Source: Lachnospiraceae bacterium (GTDB lineage Bacteria; Bacillota; Clostridia; Lachnospirales; Lachnospiraceae). Taken from it: DNA of 11,016 bases. How positions within the stretch are numbered: position 1 is the stretch's first letter; the number at the start of each line of letters is the position of its first letter. A program made the position numbers and the translations under genes. The notes beneath the pieces are model-generated. The model was not told the origin of the DNA. It was given only the letters and a program-made list of their open reading frames with translations, and ran no database searches. The stretch lies in contig DMLD01000143.1 of assembly GCA_003453515.1 (NCBI GenBank), forward strand, positions 1 through 11,016. Direction: 5' to 3'. This document shows positions 1-6,366 of the stretch, in pieces.

Positions 1-833
1 ATATGTTCAATTCCCTTGGTATCCCCGAGGGAGAGCAGATACAGCACAGGATGCTGACAAGCGCTATCGAGCGTGCACAGAAAAAGATAGAGAGCAACAA
101 CTACGGTATCCGTAAAAATCTTCTCGATTACGATCAGGTCAACAACGAGCAGCGAGAGATCATCTACGCGGAGCGCTTCAGGGTGCTTGACGGTGAAAAC
201 ATGCGTGATGTGGTTTTAGGCATGATCGAGGAGCAGGTCGAGAGATATGTTTCTCATGTGATCGGTGAGGATCAGGGTCCCACGGACGAGAATATGGCTG
301 AGCTGAATGAACTGTTGCTGCCAATCATCCCGCTGGAGCCGCTTGGTCCGGACGTATACAAAGGAAAATCAAAAGAAGAATTAATGCAGGAACTCAAGGA
401 CCGTGCTATCCGTCTGTATGAGAGCAAGGAGGCAGAGTTCCCCGAGCCTGAGCAGATCCGTGAGATCGAGAGAGTGGTCATACTCAGAGTGACCGATTCG
501 CACTGGATGAACCATATAGACGACATGGATCAGCTGCGTCAGGGTATCGGACTTCAGAGTCTGGGACAGAGAGATCCCGTGGTCGAGTACAGACTTCAGG
601 GCTTTGATATGTTCGAGGAGATGATAACCTCCATTCGTGAGGAAACAGTACGTATGCTTATGCATGTACGTATAGAGCAGAAGGTAGAGCGTGAGCAGGT
701 TGCCGAGGTCACAGGTACCAACAAGGATGACACTGTCGCACCCAAGCAGCGCAAGGTTGAGAAAAAGGTTGGGAGAAACGATCCGTGTCCGTGCGGATCG
801 GGCAAGAAATACAAATATTGTCACGGTCGGTGA
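1..833 (+). CDS. secA: Protein translocase ATPase SecA, C-terminal part (5' end outside window)
   Basis: SecA is the ATP-driven motor that pushes unfolded preproteins through the SecYEG channel at the cytoplasmic face of the membrane. Only the last 276 complete codons are visible, in frame from base 3; a full SecA is about 800-900 residues, so the start lies upstream of the window. The fragment opens in the end of the second nucleotide-binding domain ([17 protein letters not shown]), followed by the conserved [12 protein letters not shown] stretch and then the helical scaffold and wing region ([20 protein letters not shown]). It ends in a lysine-rich linker and the C-terminal zinc-binding SEC-C motif [14 protein letters not shown], with the CxC...CH ligands at visible residues 262, 264, 273 and 274. 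That tail binds SecB or ribosomes in other bacteria. The reading frame is intact and stops with TGA at 831-833. prfB follows after 92 bp, the usual order in Firmicutes. Identification is very secure. Confidence 0.97.
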   Translation, partial: MFNSLGIPEGEQIQHRMLTSAIERAQKKIESNNYGIRKNLLDYDQVNNEQREIIYAERFRVLDGENMRDVVLGMIEEQVERYVSHVIGEDQGPTDENMAELNELLLPIIPLEPLGPDVYKGKSKEELMQELKDRAIRLYESKEAEFPEPEQIREIERVVILRVTDSHWMNHIDDMDQLRQGIGLQSLGQRDPVVEYRLQGFDMFEEMITSIREETVRMLMHVRIEQKVEREQVAEVTGTNKDDTVAPKQRKVEKKVGRNDPCPCGSGKKYKYCHGR

Positions 834-869
834 GCCGGTAATTTGTCTTGACACGAGGATACTGTACCG

Positions 870-884
870 ACATTTGTTAAATGT
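870..884. other. Small AT-rich inverted repeat in the secA-prfB gap
   Basis: ACATTT, a GTT loop and AAATGT form a 6-bp inverted repeat within the 92-bp gap between secA and prfB. It is followed by an AT-rich stretch rather than a T run, so it is a poor terminator. It may be a weak RNA hairpin or chance. No function is claimed. Confidence 0.25.
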
Positions 885-925
885 AGAATTATTTGGTTTC
901 TTGGTAAACGGAAGGAAGCATTGTA

Positions 926-2044
926 ATGGTAGCACTGGATAATATAAGAATAGAGCTTCAGGGATATGAAAAGCCTCTCGAGGAAGTGAGGAATTCCCTG
1001 AACCTTGAGGACAAGAAGCTTAGGATTCAGGAGCTTGAACGCAATATGGAGGCTCCTGATTTTTGGGATGACGCCGATACGGCGACCGCCTCGATGAAGG
1101 AGGCAAAGGATCTCAAATCCATAGTCGAGGAGGCGGATGGACTGAGCTCGGACTACGAGGATATCATGACCCTTATCGAGATGGGAAATGAGGAAAACGA
1201 TGAGTCCATAGTTTCCGAGGTCGAGGAGGAGTTCGAAGAGTTTAAATCAAGATTTGACACACTTAGGGTCTCCACGATGCTCACAGGGGAGTACGATACG
1301 GAGAACGCCATCCTGACACTTCATGCGGGAGCCGGCGGCACAGAGAGCTGCGACTGGGCAAGCATGCTTTGTCGTATGTACCAGAGATGGGCTGACAAGA
1401 AGGAGTTCAAGGTGTCGGTGCTGGATTCTCTCGACGGAGATGAAGCCGGGCTCAAATCGGTGACCATGGAGATCGAGGGGGCAAATGCCTACGGATACCT
1501 AAAGAGTGAGCACGGCGTACACAGGCTTGTGAGGATATCTCCGTTTAACGCTCAGGGCAAGCGCCAGACCTCGTTTGTTTCCTGTGATGTGATGCCTGAT
1601 ATCGAGAAGGATATTGACATAGAGATAGCGGACGATGATATAAGGATAGATACCTACCGTTCCAGCGGCGCGGGCGGACAGCATATCAACAAGACGTCTT
1701 CGGCTATCAGAATTACGCATTTTCCGACCGGGATCGTGGTACAGTGCCAAAACGAGAGATCCCAGCATATGAATAAGGACAAGGCAATGCAGATGCTAAA
1801 GACCAAGCTTCTTATGCTTAAGCAGCAGGAGAATCTCGAAAAAGAGCAGGGCATCAGGGGAGAGGTCATGGAGAACGGATTCGGTTCGCAGATACGCTCC
1901 TATGTTATGCAGCCCTACACGATGGTAAAGGATCTGAGGACAGAGGCTGAGACGGGTAATGTGCAGGCAGTGATGGACGGAGATATAGATATGTTCATGA
2001 ACGCATATCTTAAGTGGATAAATGAGCAAGGAAAGCCGATGTGA
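926..2044 (+). CDS. prfB: Peptide chain release factor 2 (RF2), single uninterrupted frame
   Basis: RF2 reads the stop codons UGA and UAA in the ribosomal A site and triggers release of the finished peptide. The 372-residue product has the full class I release-factor layout: an N-terminal helical domain, the central domain starting near TLHAGAGGTESCDW, the SPF stop-codon recognition tripeptide at residues 205-207 (RISPF), which marks RF2 rather than RF1, and the catalytic GGQ loop at 250-252 (SSGAGGQHINKTSSA). The ATG at 926 has a good ribosome binding site, GGAAGGAAG at 910-918. Many bacteria encode RF2 with an in-frame UGA near codon 25 that is bypassed by a +1 frameshift for autoregulation. 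Here the corresponding codons at 995-1003 read TCC CTG AAC (S-L-N) with no stop, so one continuous frame encodes the whole protein. The gene sits between secA and a CheW-domain gene. Confidence 0.97.
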   Translation: MVALDNIRIELQGYEKPLEEVRNSLNLEDKKLRIQELERNMEAPDFWDDADTATASMKEAKDLKSIVEEADGLSSDYEDIMTLIEMGNEENDESIVSEVEEEFEEFKSRFDTLRVSTMLTGEYDTENAILTLHAGAGGTESCDWASMLCRMYQRWADKKEFKVSVLDSLDGDEAGLKSVTMEIEGANAYGYLKSEHGVHRLVRISPFNAQGKRQTSFVSCDVMPDIEKDIDIEIADDDIRIDTYRSSGAGGQHINKTSSAIRITHFPTGIVVQCQNERSQHMNKDKAMQMLKTKLLMLKQQENLEKEQGIRGEVMENGFGSQIRSYVMQPYTMVKDLRTEAETGNVQAVMDGDIDMFMNAYLKWINEQGKPM

Positions 2045-2107
2045 TCGGTATTTCTTAGGCTTCGTATCGTGAGTCGGAACATTTTTATACACAAGGAATA
2101 AGGGTGA

Positions 2108-2851
2108 ATGCCTATGAAGGAAGTTGTTTGCTTTTTTATAAAAGGGCGTGAGTTCGGTGTCGATGTCTCGCAGATGAAGACGATTGCTCACACATCTGAG
2201 TTAAAGACCAGAGAGAAGCTCCCTGAGTTCATCAAGGGGATAGTTGAAATACACGGAGAGCAGATACCGCTCGTCGATATCGAGCAGCTTTTGAGGATCC
2301 CAGATGTTCAGGCGAAGGCGGAGAAGCGCTTTGTCGTGCTGATCTCGAAAAATGGAGAGTACGCCATCGAATCCGACGGTATTTCGGAGATCGTGATGAT
2401 CGAGGATAAGGATGTTCAGCACGTGCCCGGATTTTTCAACAAGGATGAGACGAATTATGCCGACTGTGTCATTCGGAAAAATAACAACACGCTTGTCGTG
2501 GTGATAGATCCCGACGGCATGATGAATGATGCGCAGACTGCGGCGTTCAATCATGTGACAAGGGATATCCGGAAGGAGAGAGAGGAAGAGCTCAAGCGTA
2601 AGCGCGAGGAGGAGAGACGCCGGAAGGAAGAGGAGAAGCGTAAGCGCGAGGAAGAGATCGCTCAGATGGAGAAGGAGCGGATGGCTGAGCTTACGGCCGA
2701 GAAGGCTTCCAATGATGCAAAAGAGGGCAAGGAAAAGCCGTCAAAAGAAGGTAAGGCAGACAAGCCGGTAAATTCCGAAAAGACCGGTGATGAGAAGCCG
2801 TCAAAAGAGGTTGAGGGTGAAAAAACTAAGGAGGAAGTAAAGGATGAGTAA
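2108..2851 (+). CDS. CheW-domain protein with long charged C-terminal tail
   Basis: CheW couples chemoreceptors to the kinase CheA in the cytoplasmic signalling array. Residues 1 to about 145 match the CheW fold: a hydrophobic first strand (KEVVCFFIKGREFGVDV), then the core LPEFIKGIVEIHGEQIPLVDI, equivalent to the usual APEF..GVINLRGEIVPVIDL. The NLRG arginine, important in E. coli CheW, is histidine here. From about residue 150 the protein is almost entirely Lys, Arg and Glu (EEELKRKREEERRRKEEEK), probably a single alpha helix or coiled coil, and ends in a disordered Lys/Glu/Ser/Pro tail with EKPSKE repeats. At 247 residues it is much longer than a plain CheW (about 140-170). Two in-frame ATGs, 2108 and 2114, are possible; AAGGG at 2100-2104 is better spaced for 2114, while AAGGA at 2093-2097 suits 2108. 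The 3' end overlaps hom by 8 bp. CheW-like scaffold is secure; its partner kinase is not visible. Confidence 0.85.
   Translation: MPMKEVVCFFIKGREFGVDVSQMKTIAHTSELKTREKLPEFIKGIVEIHGEQIPLVDIEQLLRIPDVQAKAEKRFVVLISKNGEYAIESDGISEIVMIEDKDVQHVPGFFNKDETNYADCVIRKNNNTLVVVIDPDGMMNDAQTAAFNHVTRDIRKEREEELKRKREEERRRKEEEKRKREEEIAQMEKERMAELTAEKASNDAKEGKEKPSKEGKADKPVNSEKTGDEKPSKEVEGEKTKEEVKDE
2594..2652 (+). repeat. 17-bp direct repeat in the charged tail of the CheW gene
   Basis: AAGCGTAAGCGCGAGGA occurs at 2594-2610 and again at 2636-2652, exactly 42 bp (14 codons) apart, encoding KRKREE twice. A second short repeat, AAGCCGTCAAAAGA, occurs at 2735-2748 and 2795-2808, 60 bp apart, encoding KPSKE twice. Both spacings keep the reading frame, so the tail probably grew by in-frame duplication. 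Confidence 0.8.
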
Positions 2852-4046
2852 GGTAGCGGTGTTGGGATATGGTACGGTAGGCTCGGGTGTGGTCCATGTT
2901 TTGAGCGAGAATGCCGATATCATCAGCAAAAAGGCCGGAGAGAGTATAGAGGTTGCCAGGGTGTTGGATCTGAGGGATTTCCCGGGAGACCCGATACAGG
3001 AGAAGGTGACCCATGATTTTGCTGATATAGAGAATGATGCCGACATAGATATAGTTGTTGAGACGATGGGCGGAACGAAGCCGGCATATGACTTTGTCAA
3101 GCGCTCTATCCTTGCGGGCAAGAGCGTGTGTACGTCGAACAAGGCTTTGGTTGCTGATCACGGCACCGAGCTTATCCGTATCGCAAGGGAGAAGGGCGTG
3201 CACTTTTTCTTTGAGGCGAGCGTAGGCGGCGGTATCCCGATACTCAGACCGCTCAACAGATGTATAGTGGCGGATGAGATCCTCTCGATCAGGGGGATAC
3301 TTAACGGGACCACGAATTTCATACTGACCAAGATGGCGGACGAGGGCTCTGACTACGCCGATGTACTGAAGGAGGCGCAGGCACTCGGGTATGCCGAGGC
3401 TGACCCGAGCGCAGACGTGGAAGGGTACGATACGTGCCGCAAGATAGCTATACTCACGGCTCTGGCTTACGGGGCGCAGGTCAATTATGAGGACATCCAT
3501 ACAGAGGGAATAACGGACATAAGCGCAACAGATATCGCTTATGCGAAAAAGCTCGGATACATGATAAGGCTTTTGGGAATGAGCACAAGGAGCGACGGAA
3601 AGCTGTACGCGCTTGTTGCTCCGTTCATGATACCGCATTCGGATCCGCTCTACAGTGTGGGAGGCGTGTTCAATGCCATAACACTTACCGGAAATATGCT
3701 TGGTGAGGTGATGTTCTACGGACAGGGCGCGGGAAAGAATGCAACAGCGAGTGCCGTGGTCACGGATATTGTGGAGGCTGTGAAGAATCGCGATACGGCT
3801 GTCACTATCAGGTGGGATGAGGAAAAGCAGACGATAAGCAGCACCGGATCGATGGTAAGCCGCTTCTTCGTCAGGCTCGACGCCGGATCAAGGGATGCGG
3901 TCGGTACCGTATTTCCGGGCGCTGAGCTGACTGACGGCGTGAAGGATGACGAGATAGGCTTTGTGACCGGCGAGATGAGTGAGAAGGACTTTGAGAGTGC
4001 TCTTGGCAAGCTGAATGGAGTTGTAAAGAGCATAAGGTGTATGTAG
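2844..4046 (+). CDS. hom: Homoserine dehydrogenase
   Basis: This enzyme reduces aspartate semialdehyde to homoserine with NAD(P)H, the branch-point step towards threonine and methionine. The 400-residue product starts with a Rossmann nucleotide-binding loop (VAVLGYGTVGSGV; glycines 8, 10 and 13), followed by TSNKALV at 98-103 with conserved Lys100, the ASVGGGIPI and ILNGTTNFIL substrate-domain motifs (125-162), and ADPSADVEGYDTCRK, where Asp196 and Lys200 match the catalytic Asp/Lys pair of characterised enzymes. The last 65 or so residues resemble a shortened ACT regulatory domain, so feedback control by threonine is possible but not shown. The start ATG lies inside the end of the CheW gene (ATGAGTAA overlap), with a strong AAGGAGG site at 2828-2834, so translation is probably coupled. 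No promoter or amino-acid riboswitch is visible directly upstream. Confidence 0.96.
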   Translation: MSKVAVLGYGTVGSGVVHVLSENADIISKKAGESIEVARVLDLRDFPGDPIQEKVTHDFADIENDADIDIVVETMGGTKPAYDFVKRSILAGKSVCTSNKALVADHGTELIRIAREKGVHFFFEASVGGGIPILRPLNRCIVADEILSIRGILNGTTNFILTKMADEGSDYADVLKEAQALGYAEADPSADVEGYDTCRKIAILTALAYGAQVNYEDIHTEGITDISATDIAYAKKLGYMIRLLGMSTRSDGKLYALVAPFMIPHSDPLYSVGGVFNAITLTGNMLGEVMFYGQGAGKNATASAVVTDIVEAVKNRDTAVTIRWDEEKQTISSTGSMVSRFFVRLDAGSRDAVGTVFPGAELTDGVKDDEIGFVTGEMSEKDFESALGKLNGVVKSIRCM

Positions 4047-4059
4047 AGGAGAAGCTCGT

Positions 4060-4854
4060 ATGGTTTCTGTTGGACAAATGGTGGGTTTGATCCTTGCGAT
4101 CGTCATACCGATGATGGTGGGGATCATCTTATTTTTGCATATAAAAAAGGAAACAAAGGTCAAGGGACTGGTGTTTACCATGCTCTACGGTGTTGCAGGG
4201 TACCTCTGGGAGGCGTGGATCTATGTGATGGCATATGGCTGGGTCGGCGCCATGATGATGTCAAATTCGTGGTTTGAGACGGCGTTCGGCTCTGTAGTGG
4301 GGCAGATGCTCATCGCGCTCGTATATGCCCTGCTGACCGCGGGAGGGCTGTACTGGGCAATATATCTGTCCAATATGCACGAGATAAATGAGAAGCGAGG
4401 GACAGCCGTGGGTCTGGGATTCGGTATGGCGTACACGGTTTGGAACTATGTTCTGATCTATGGAACTCCGCTGATAGTGAGCTTTCAGATGAGATTCGGG
4501 ACGTTTGCGGGGGATAGCGAGACGGAGCAAAAGGTCATCGGACTGAGCGTTGAGAATATGTATTTATTTATAATAGATACAGTTATATTTATACTTATCA
4601 TGGTGGGGACGACACTTGTAATGAGCCACTATTTCATCAGCGGCAAGAAATTGATGATGTTTGCAGTACCACTTGTAAGTCAATTCTTGATTAAATTTCT
4701 GAACGGATTTCTACCGACGATCATGCCGGATGTTGCCTCCGCTGTCATCTACAATGTGGCGATGGGAGTGGTCGCAGTGTACTGCCTGTGGATGCTGTTC
4801 GGTTATCTGAAGAGCTCAAAGGTATACATAAAGCCCGGGGTAGAGCTTAAGTGA
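4060..4854 (+). CDS. Polytopic membrane protein, YhfC-like without the presumed protease residues
   Basis: The 264-residue product has about seven hydrophobic segments (roughly residues 5-27, 37-58, 78-103, 114-140, 165-190, 197-220 and 227-250), so it is an integral membrane protein. Its start, length and helix order resemble the YhfC family (putative intramembrane metalloproteases). From memory of that family, members carry an EExxR-type motif in the third segment and a GHGxxE-type motif in the fourth. Here the matching stretches read YALLTAGGLYWA (89-100) and GLGFGMAYTVW (118-128), so the Glu, Arg and His are absent. If the assignment is right, this copy is not a protease and may instead bind or transport something. 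It starts 13 bp after hom, with AGAGGAG at 4045-4051, and is probably co-transcribed with it. The membrane call is secure; the family call is moderate and the role unknown. Confidence 0.75.
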   Translation: MVSVGQMVGLILAIVIPMMVGIILFLHIKKETKVKGLVFTMLYGVAGYLWEAWIYVMAYGWVGAMMMSNSWFETAFGSVVGQMLIALVYALLTAGGLYWAIYLSNMHEINEKRGTAVGLGFGMAYTVWNYVLIYGTPLIVSFQMRFGTFAGDSETEQKVIGLSVENMYLFIIDTVIFILIMVGTTLVMSHYFISGKKLMMFAVPLVSQFLIKFLNGFLPTIMPDVASAVIYNVAMGVVAVYCLWMLFGYLKSSKVYIKPGVELK

Positions 4855-4858
4855 CAGG

Positions 4859-4895
4859 GTTAAGGATACACTGATTTAATCAGTGTATCCTTAAC
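4859..4895. repeat. Perfect 17-bp inverted repeat with 3-base loop
   Basis: GTTAAGGATACACTGAT (4859-4875), a TTA loop and its exact reverse complement (4879-4895) form a perfect 17-bp hairpin five bases after the stop of the membrane-protein gene. An outer GACAG/CTGTC pair (4853-4857 with 4898-4902) can extend it across a small internal loop. Neither strand has a T run right after the stem, so it is not a textbook intrinsic terminator. It may stabilise the 3' end of the upstream mRNA, aid termination, or be a short palindromic repeat element. Confidence 0.85.
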
Positions 4896-4912
4896 AGCTG
4901 TCCCAGCATATA

Positions 4913-4941
4913 AAAAGAGCGATGTCAGACATCGCTCTTTT
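4913..4941. terminator. Bidirectional intrinsic terminator between convergent operons
   Basis: AAAAGAGCGATG (4913-4924), a five-base loop and CATCGCTCTTTT (4930-4941) make a 12-bp stem with a GC-rich core, flanked by A on one side and T on the other. On the - strand the stem is followed by TTTTTATATG, ideal for ending the cheY transcript. On the + strand it is followed by TTTTCGTATT, giving weaker termination of the hom operon. It lies 7 bp past the cheY stop. Confidence 0.85.
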
Positions 4942-4948
4942 CGTATTA

Positions 4949-5314
4949 TCAGTCTTTTTCAAGGATCGACTCAATGACGGAGCCGATCTGTTCCGGATCA
5001 AAGGGCTTTTGCATAAACTCCAGAGCGCCTCGCTTGATGGCTTCGACCATCTTCTCCTTCTGTCCTGCGGCGGTCACCATGATCACATTTGCTTCCGGAT
5101 CCTCGTCCACGATGACGTCTAAAGCTCCCAACCCATCCATGACCGGCATGGTGATATCAAGTGTAACAATATCGGGCTTCAACTCTCGGTATTTGGCAAC
5201 ACCTTCTTCTCCGTTTCTGGCTTCACCTACCACTTCATGTCCATACTTTTCGAGGATATTGGTGAGCATCCTTCGTGACGTACGGGAATCGTCGACAATT
5301 AGTATCCTTGCCAT
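4949..5314 (-). CDS. cheY: Single-domain CheY-like response regulator
   Basis: A stand-alone receiver domain of 121 residues with no output domain. Such proteins are phosphorylated by a histidine kinase (CheA for true CheY) and act by binding a partner such as the flagellar switch. The acidic pocket is Asp8-Asp9 (ILIVDDSRTSRRML), the phosphoacceptor is Asp53 (VTLDITMPVMDG), and the switch and lysine residues are Thr81 (IMVTAAGQ) and Lys103 (MQKPFDP), all at the expected spacing. Start at 5314 is supported by GGGAGGAAA on the - strand (5321-5329), 6 bp away. It lies 69 bp downstream of a CheX-type phosphatase gene on the same strand, so the two are likely co-transcribed, and that phosphatase is the natural candidate to dephosphorylate it. 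The gene ends at a strong bidirectional terminator. The receiver call is certain; CheY function is inferred from length and the neighbour. Confidence 0.93.
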   Translation of the reverse strand: MARILIVDDSRTSRRMLTNILEKYGHEVVGEARNGEEGVAKYRELKPDIVTLDITMPVMDGLGALDVIVDEDPEANVIMVTAAGQKEKMVEAIKRGALEFMQKPFDPEQIGSVIESILEKD

Positions 5315-5356
5315 GTCTTATTTCCTCCCATATTATAAATAATTTCTTTTGTTTTG

Positions 5357-5382
5357 AACACTGTATATGCGATATAAGTGTT
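5357..5382 (-). other. Hairpin just after the CheX-type gene stop codon
   Basis: On the - strand AACACT-TATAT, a CGC loop, and ATATA-(C)-AGTGTT can fold into an 11-bp stem with one bulged base, beginning one base after the stop of the upstream phosphatase gene. It is AT-rich and followed by CAAAACAAAAG rather than a T run, so it should not terminate efficiently. It may mark a processing or mRNA-stability point between the two genes. Confidence 0.4.
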
Positions 5383-5383
5383 T

Positions 5384-6253
5384 TCAGTCTATTCTGATGA
5401 TGAGGTTGCACTGCTTTCCTTCCAGAAAAATAGGAAGTGAATAGTATTCGCCCTTTACATCGATGGGCTCGTCGAAGCTGAGCTTTGGCGGCATCATATC
5501 CATCGATATGTTTTGAAAGCTGAGCTCTGCTGCGTACAGACCGTTGACGCAGTTTGTAAACTCGGCGATGGAATCAAGTGCATCCTCGTCGACTGTTCCG
5601 AATTCTTCTTTTGCATACCCGTCAGCCATCATGAGTATATCATCGTTCTCGCCGGTGAAGCCGAGCATACACGAATAATCGCCTATCGTATGCTGGTATG
5701 CGGCGTAATGAGGCGCTTCTCCGGAGACAAACTCTCCCGGAGCTATTCGCAGATATGTGTTTATAAATCTGATAATATTTCTCAGAGCCAATCCGATCAG
5801 ATCCAGATATCGTCTGTCGTCTACATGTACAAACGCAGGAAGCATACCCTCGATATTGGCATCCCTGATGGCTTTCATGATAGAGTTGGAAAAATCGTTC
5901 TCCTTCTGGAAGGCTGTCAGGTTATAGTCGATCTCGTCATGTGTAAGGCAGCCGTTTTCATCGAGTGCCTGGACAAACAAAAGGTACGGATTGCTTTGGA
6001 GACCGAGAAGATAGTTGACATCAGATTCGGTCAGATACCCCTTCTTGACGGCGAGATCACCAAAACGCTCATCGGACTGCACCTGCAGATAGTTGAGCTC
6101 CATGACCTGAGAGCTTGTAAGAAGTCCTTCACTCTCGGCTATCAGTCCGAGCTTTACGCGATTTGCCTTGATATAATTCATACACGAGGAGAACTGCTCA
6201 GCGGTTATTTTCTGGTTTTCAACAAGATAATGTCCAAAAAACTGACTAAACAT
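5384..6253 (-). CDS. MshEN-like tandem-repeat protein with C-terminal CheX/CheC-type phosphatase domain
   Basis: 289 residues if started at the ATG at 6253, chosen because AAAGGAG lies five bases upstream (6259-6265) and a good promoter lies beyond it; the 40 extra codons up to 6373 cover promoter sequence and have no ribosome site. Residues 5-115 contain four units of exactly 29 residues starting at 5, 34, 63 and 92. Each has Gly at position 3 (except the fourth), Gly at 10 (except the first), a hydrophobic residue at 12 and 17, and an invariant Thr at 13; units two and three end in Gln. This is the spacing (24-residue motif plus 5-residue spacer) of the c-di-GMP-binding MshEN domain. The rest resembles CheX: D227-x3-E231-x2-N234 in DSIAEFTN, followed by VNG and Pro-Pro at 255-256, the CheC/CheX phosphatase signature. 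It probably dephosphorylates the adjacent CheY. Phosphatase call is good; the ligand is inference. Confidence 0.8.
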   Translation of the reverse strand: MFSQFFGHYLVENQKITAEQFSSCMNYIKANRVKLGLIAESEGLLTSSQVMELNYLQVQSDERFGDLAVKKGYLTESDVNYLLGLQSNPYLLFVQALDENGCLTHDEIDYNLTAFQKENDFSNSIMKAIRDANIEGMLPAFVHVDDRRYLDLIGLALRNIIRFINTYLRIAPGEFVSGEAPHYAAYQHTIGDYSCMLGFTGENDDILMMADGYAKEEFGTVDEDALDSIAEFTNCVNGLYAAELSFQNISMDMMPPKLSFDEPIDVKGEYYSLPIFLEGKQCNLIIRID

Positions 6254-6305
6254 AAAAACTCCTTTCGCCTCAACTGACGCGGCATATAAAATGTCGTATA
6301 TAGTT

Positions 6306-6334
6306 ATTATAAACCAGATATGTGAAAAAAGCAA
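6306..6334 (-). promoter_or_regulatory. Promoter of the CheX-type/cheY operon
   Basis: Read on the - strand, TTGCTT (6329-6334), a 17-bp spacer and a perfect TATAAT (6306-6311) form a sigma-A-type promoter, strong at the -10 and weak at the -35. The predicted start near 6299 leaves a leader of about 45 bases before the ATG at 6253. No flagellar-sigma (TAAA/GCCGATAA) pattern was seen. Confidence 0.6.
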
Positions 6335-6366
6335 GTAAGAGTTAGCTGTGAATTGTAAAATTTGAG

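Noticed and set aside
848..853. TTGACA box in the secA-prfB gap as a prfB promoter
   Set aside because: The -35 is perfect, but no acceptable -10 lies 16-18 bp downstream (CATTTG or similar). The TAGAAT at 884-889 is too far away to pair with it.
381..935. 184-codon open frame on the - strand opposite the secA end
   Set aside because: It is antisense to conserved secA motifs and crosses the secA-prfB gap, with no supporting signals.
2086..2091. TATACA as a -10 box for the CheW gene
   Set aside because: There is no -35 at the right distance, and the implied start would fall in the ribosome binding site.
2826..3638. 270-codon open frame on the - strand opposite hom
   Set aside because: It lies antisense to a certain gene, its product has no recognisable motifs, and it has no ribosome site; a by-product of hom codon use.
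5332..5337. Perfect TATAAT on the - strand just upstream of cheY
   Set aside because: The predicted start near 5325 would lie inside the cheY ribosome site, leaving no usable leader, and the -35 is poor (TGTTCA). Read-through from the phosphatase gene is more likely.
5513..6277. 254-codon open frame on the + strand opposite the CheX-type gene
   Set aside because: The opposite frame shows clear repeats, a phosphatase motif, a promoter and a ribosome site. This one shows none of these.
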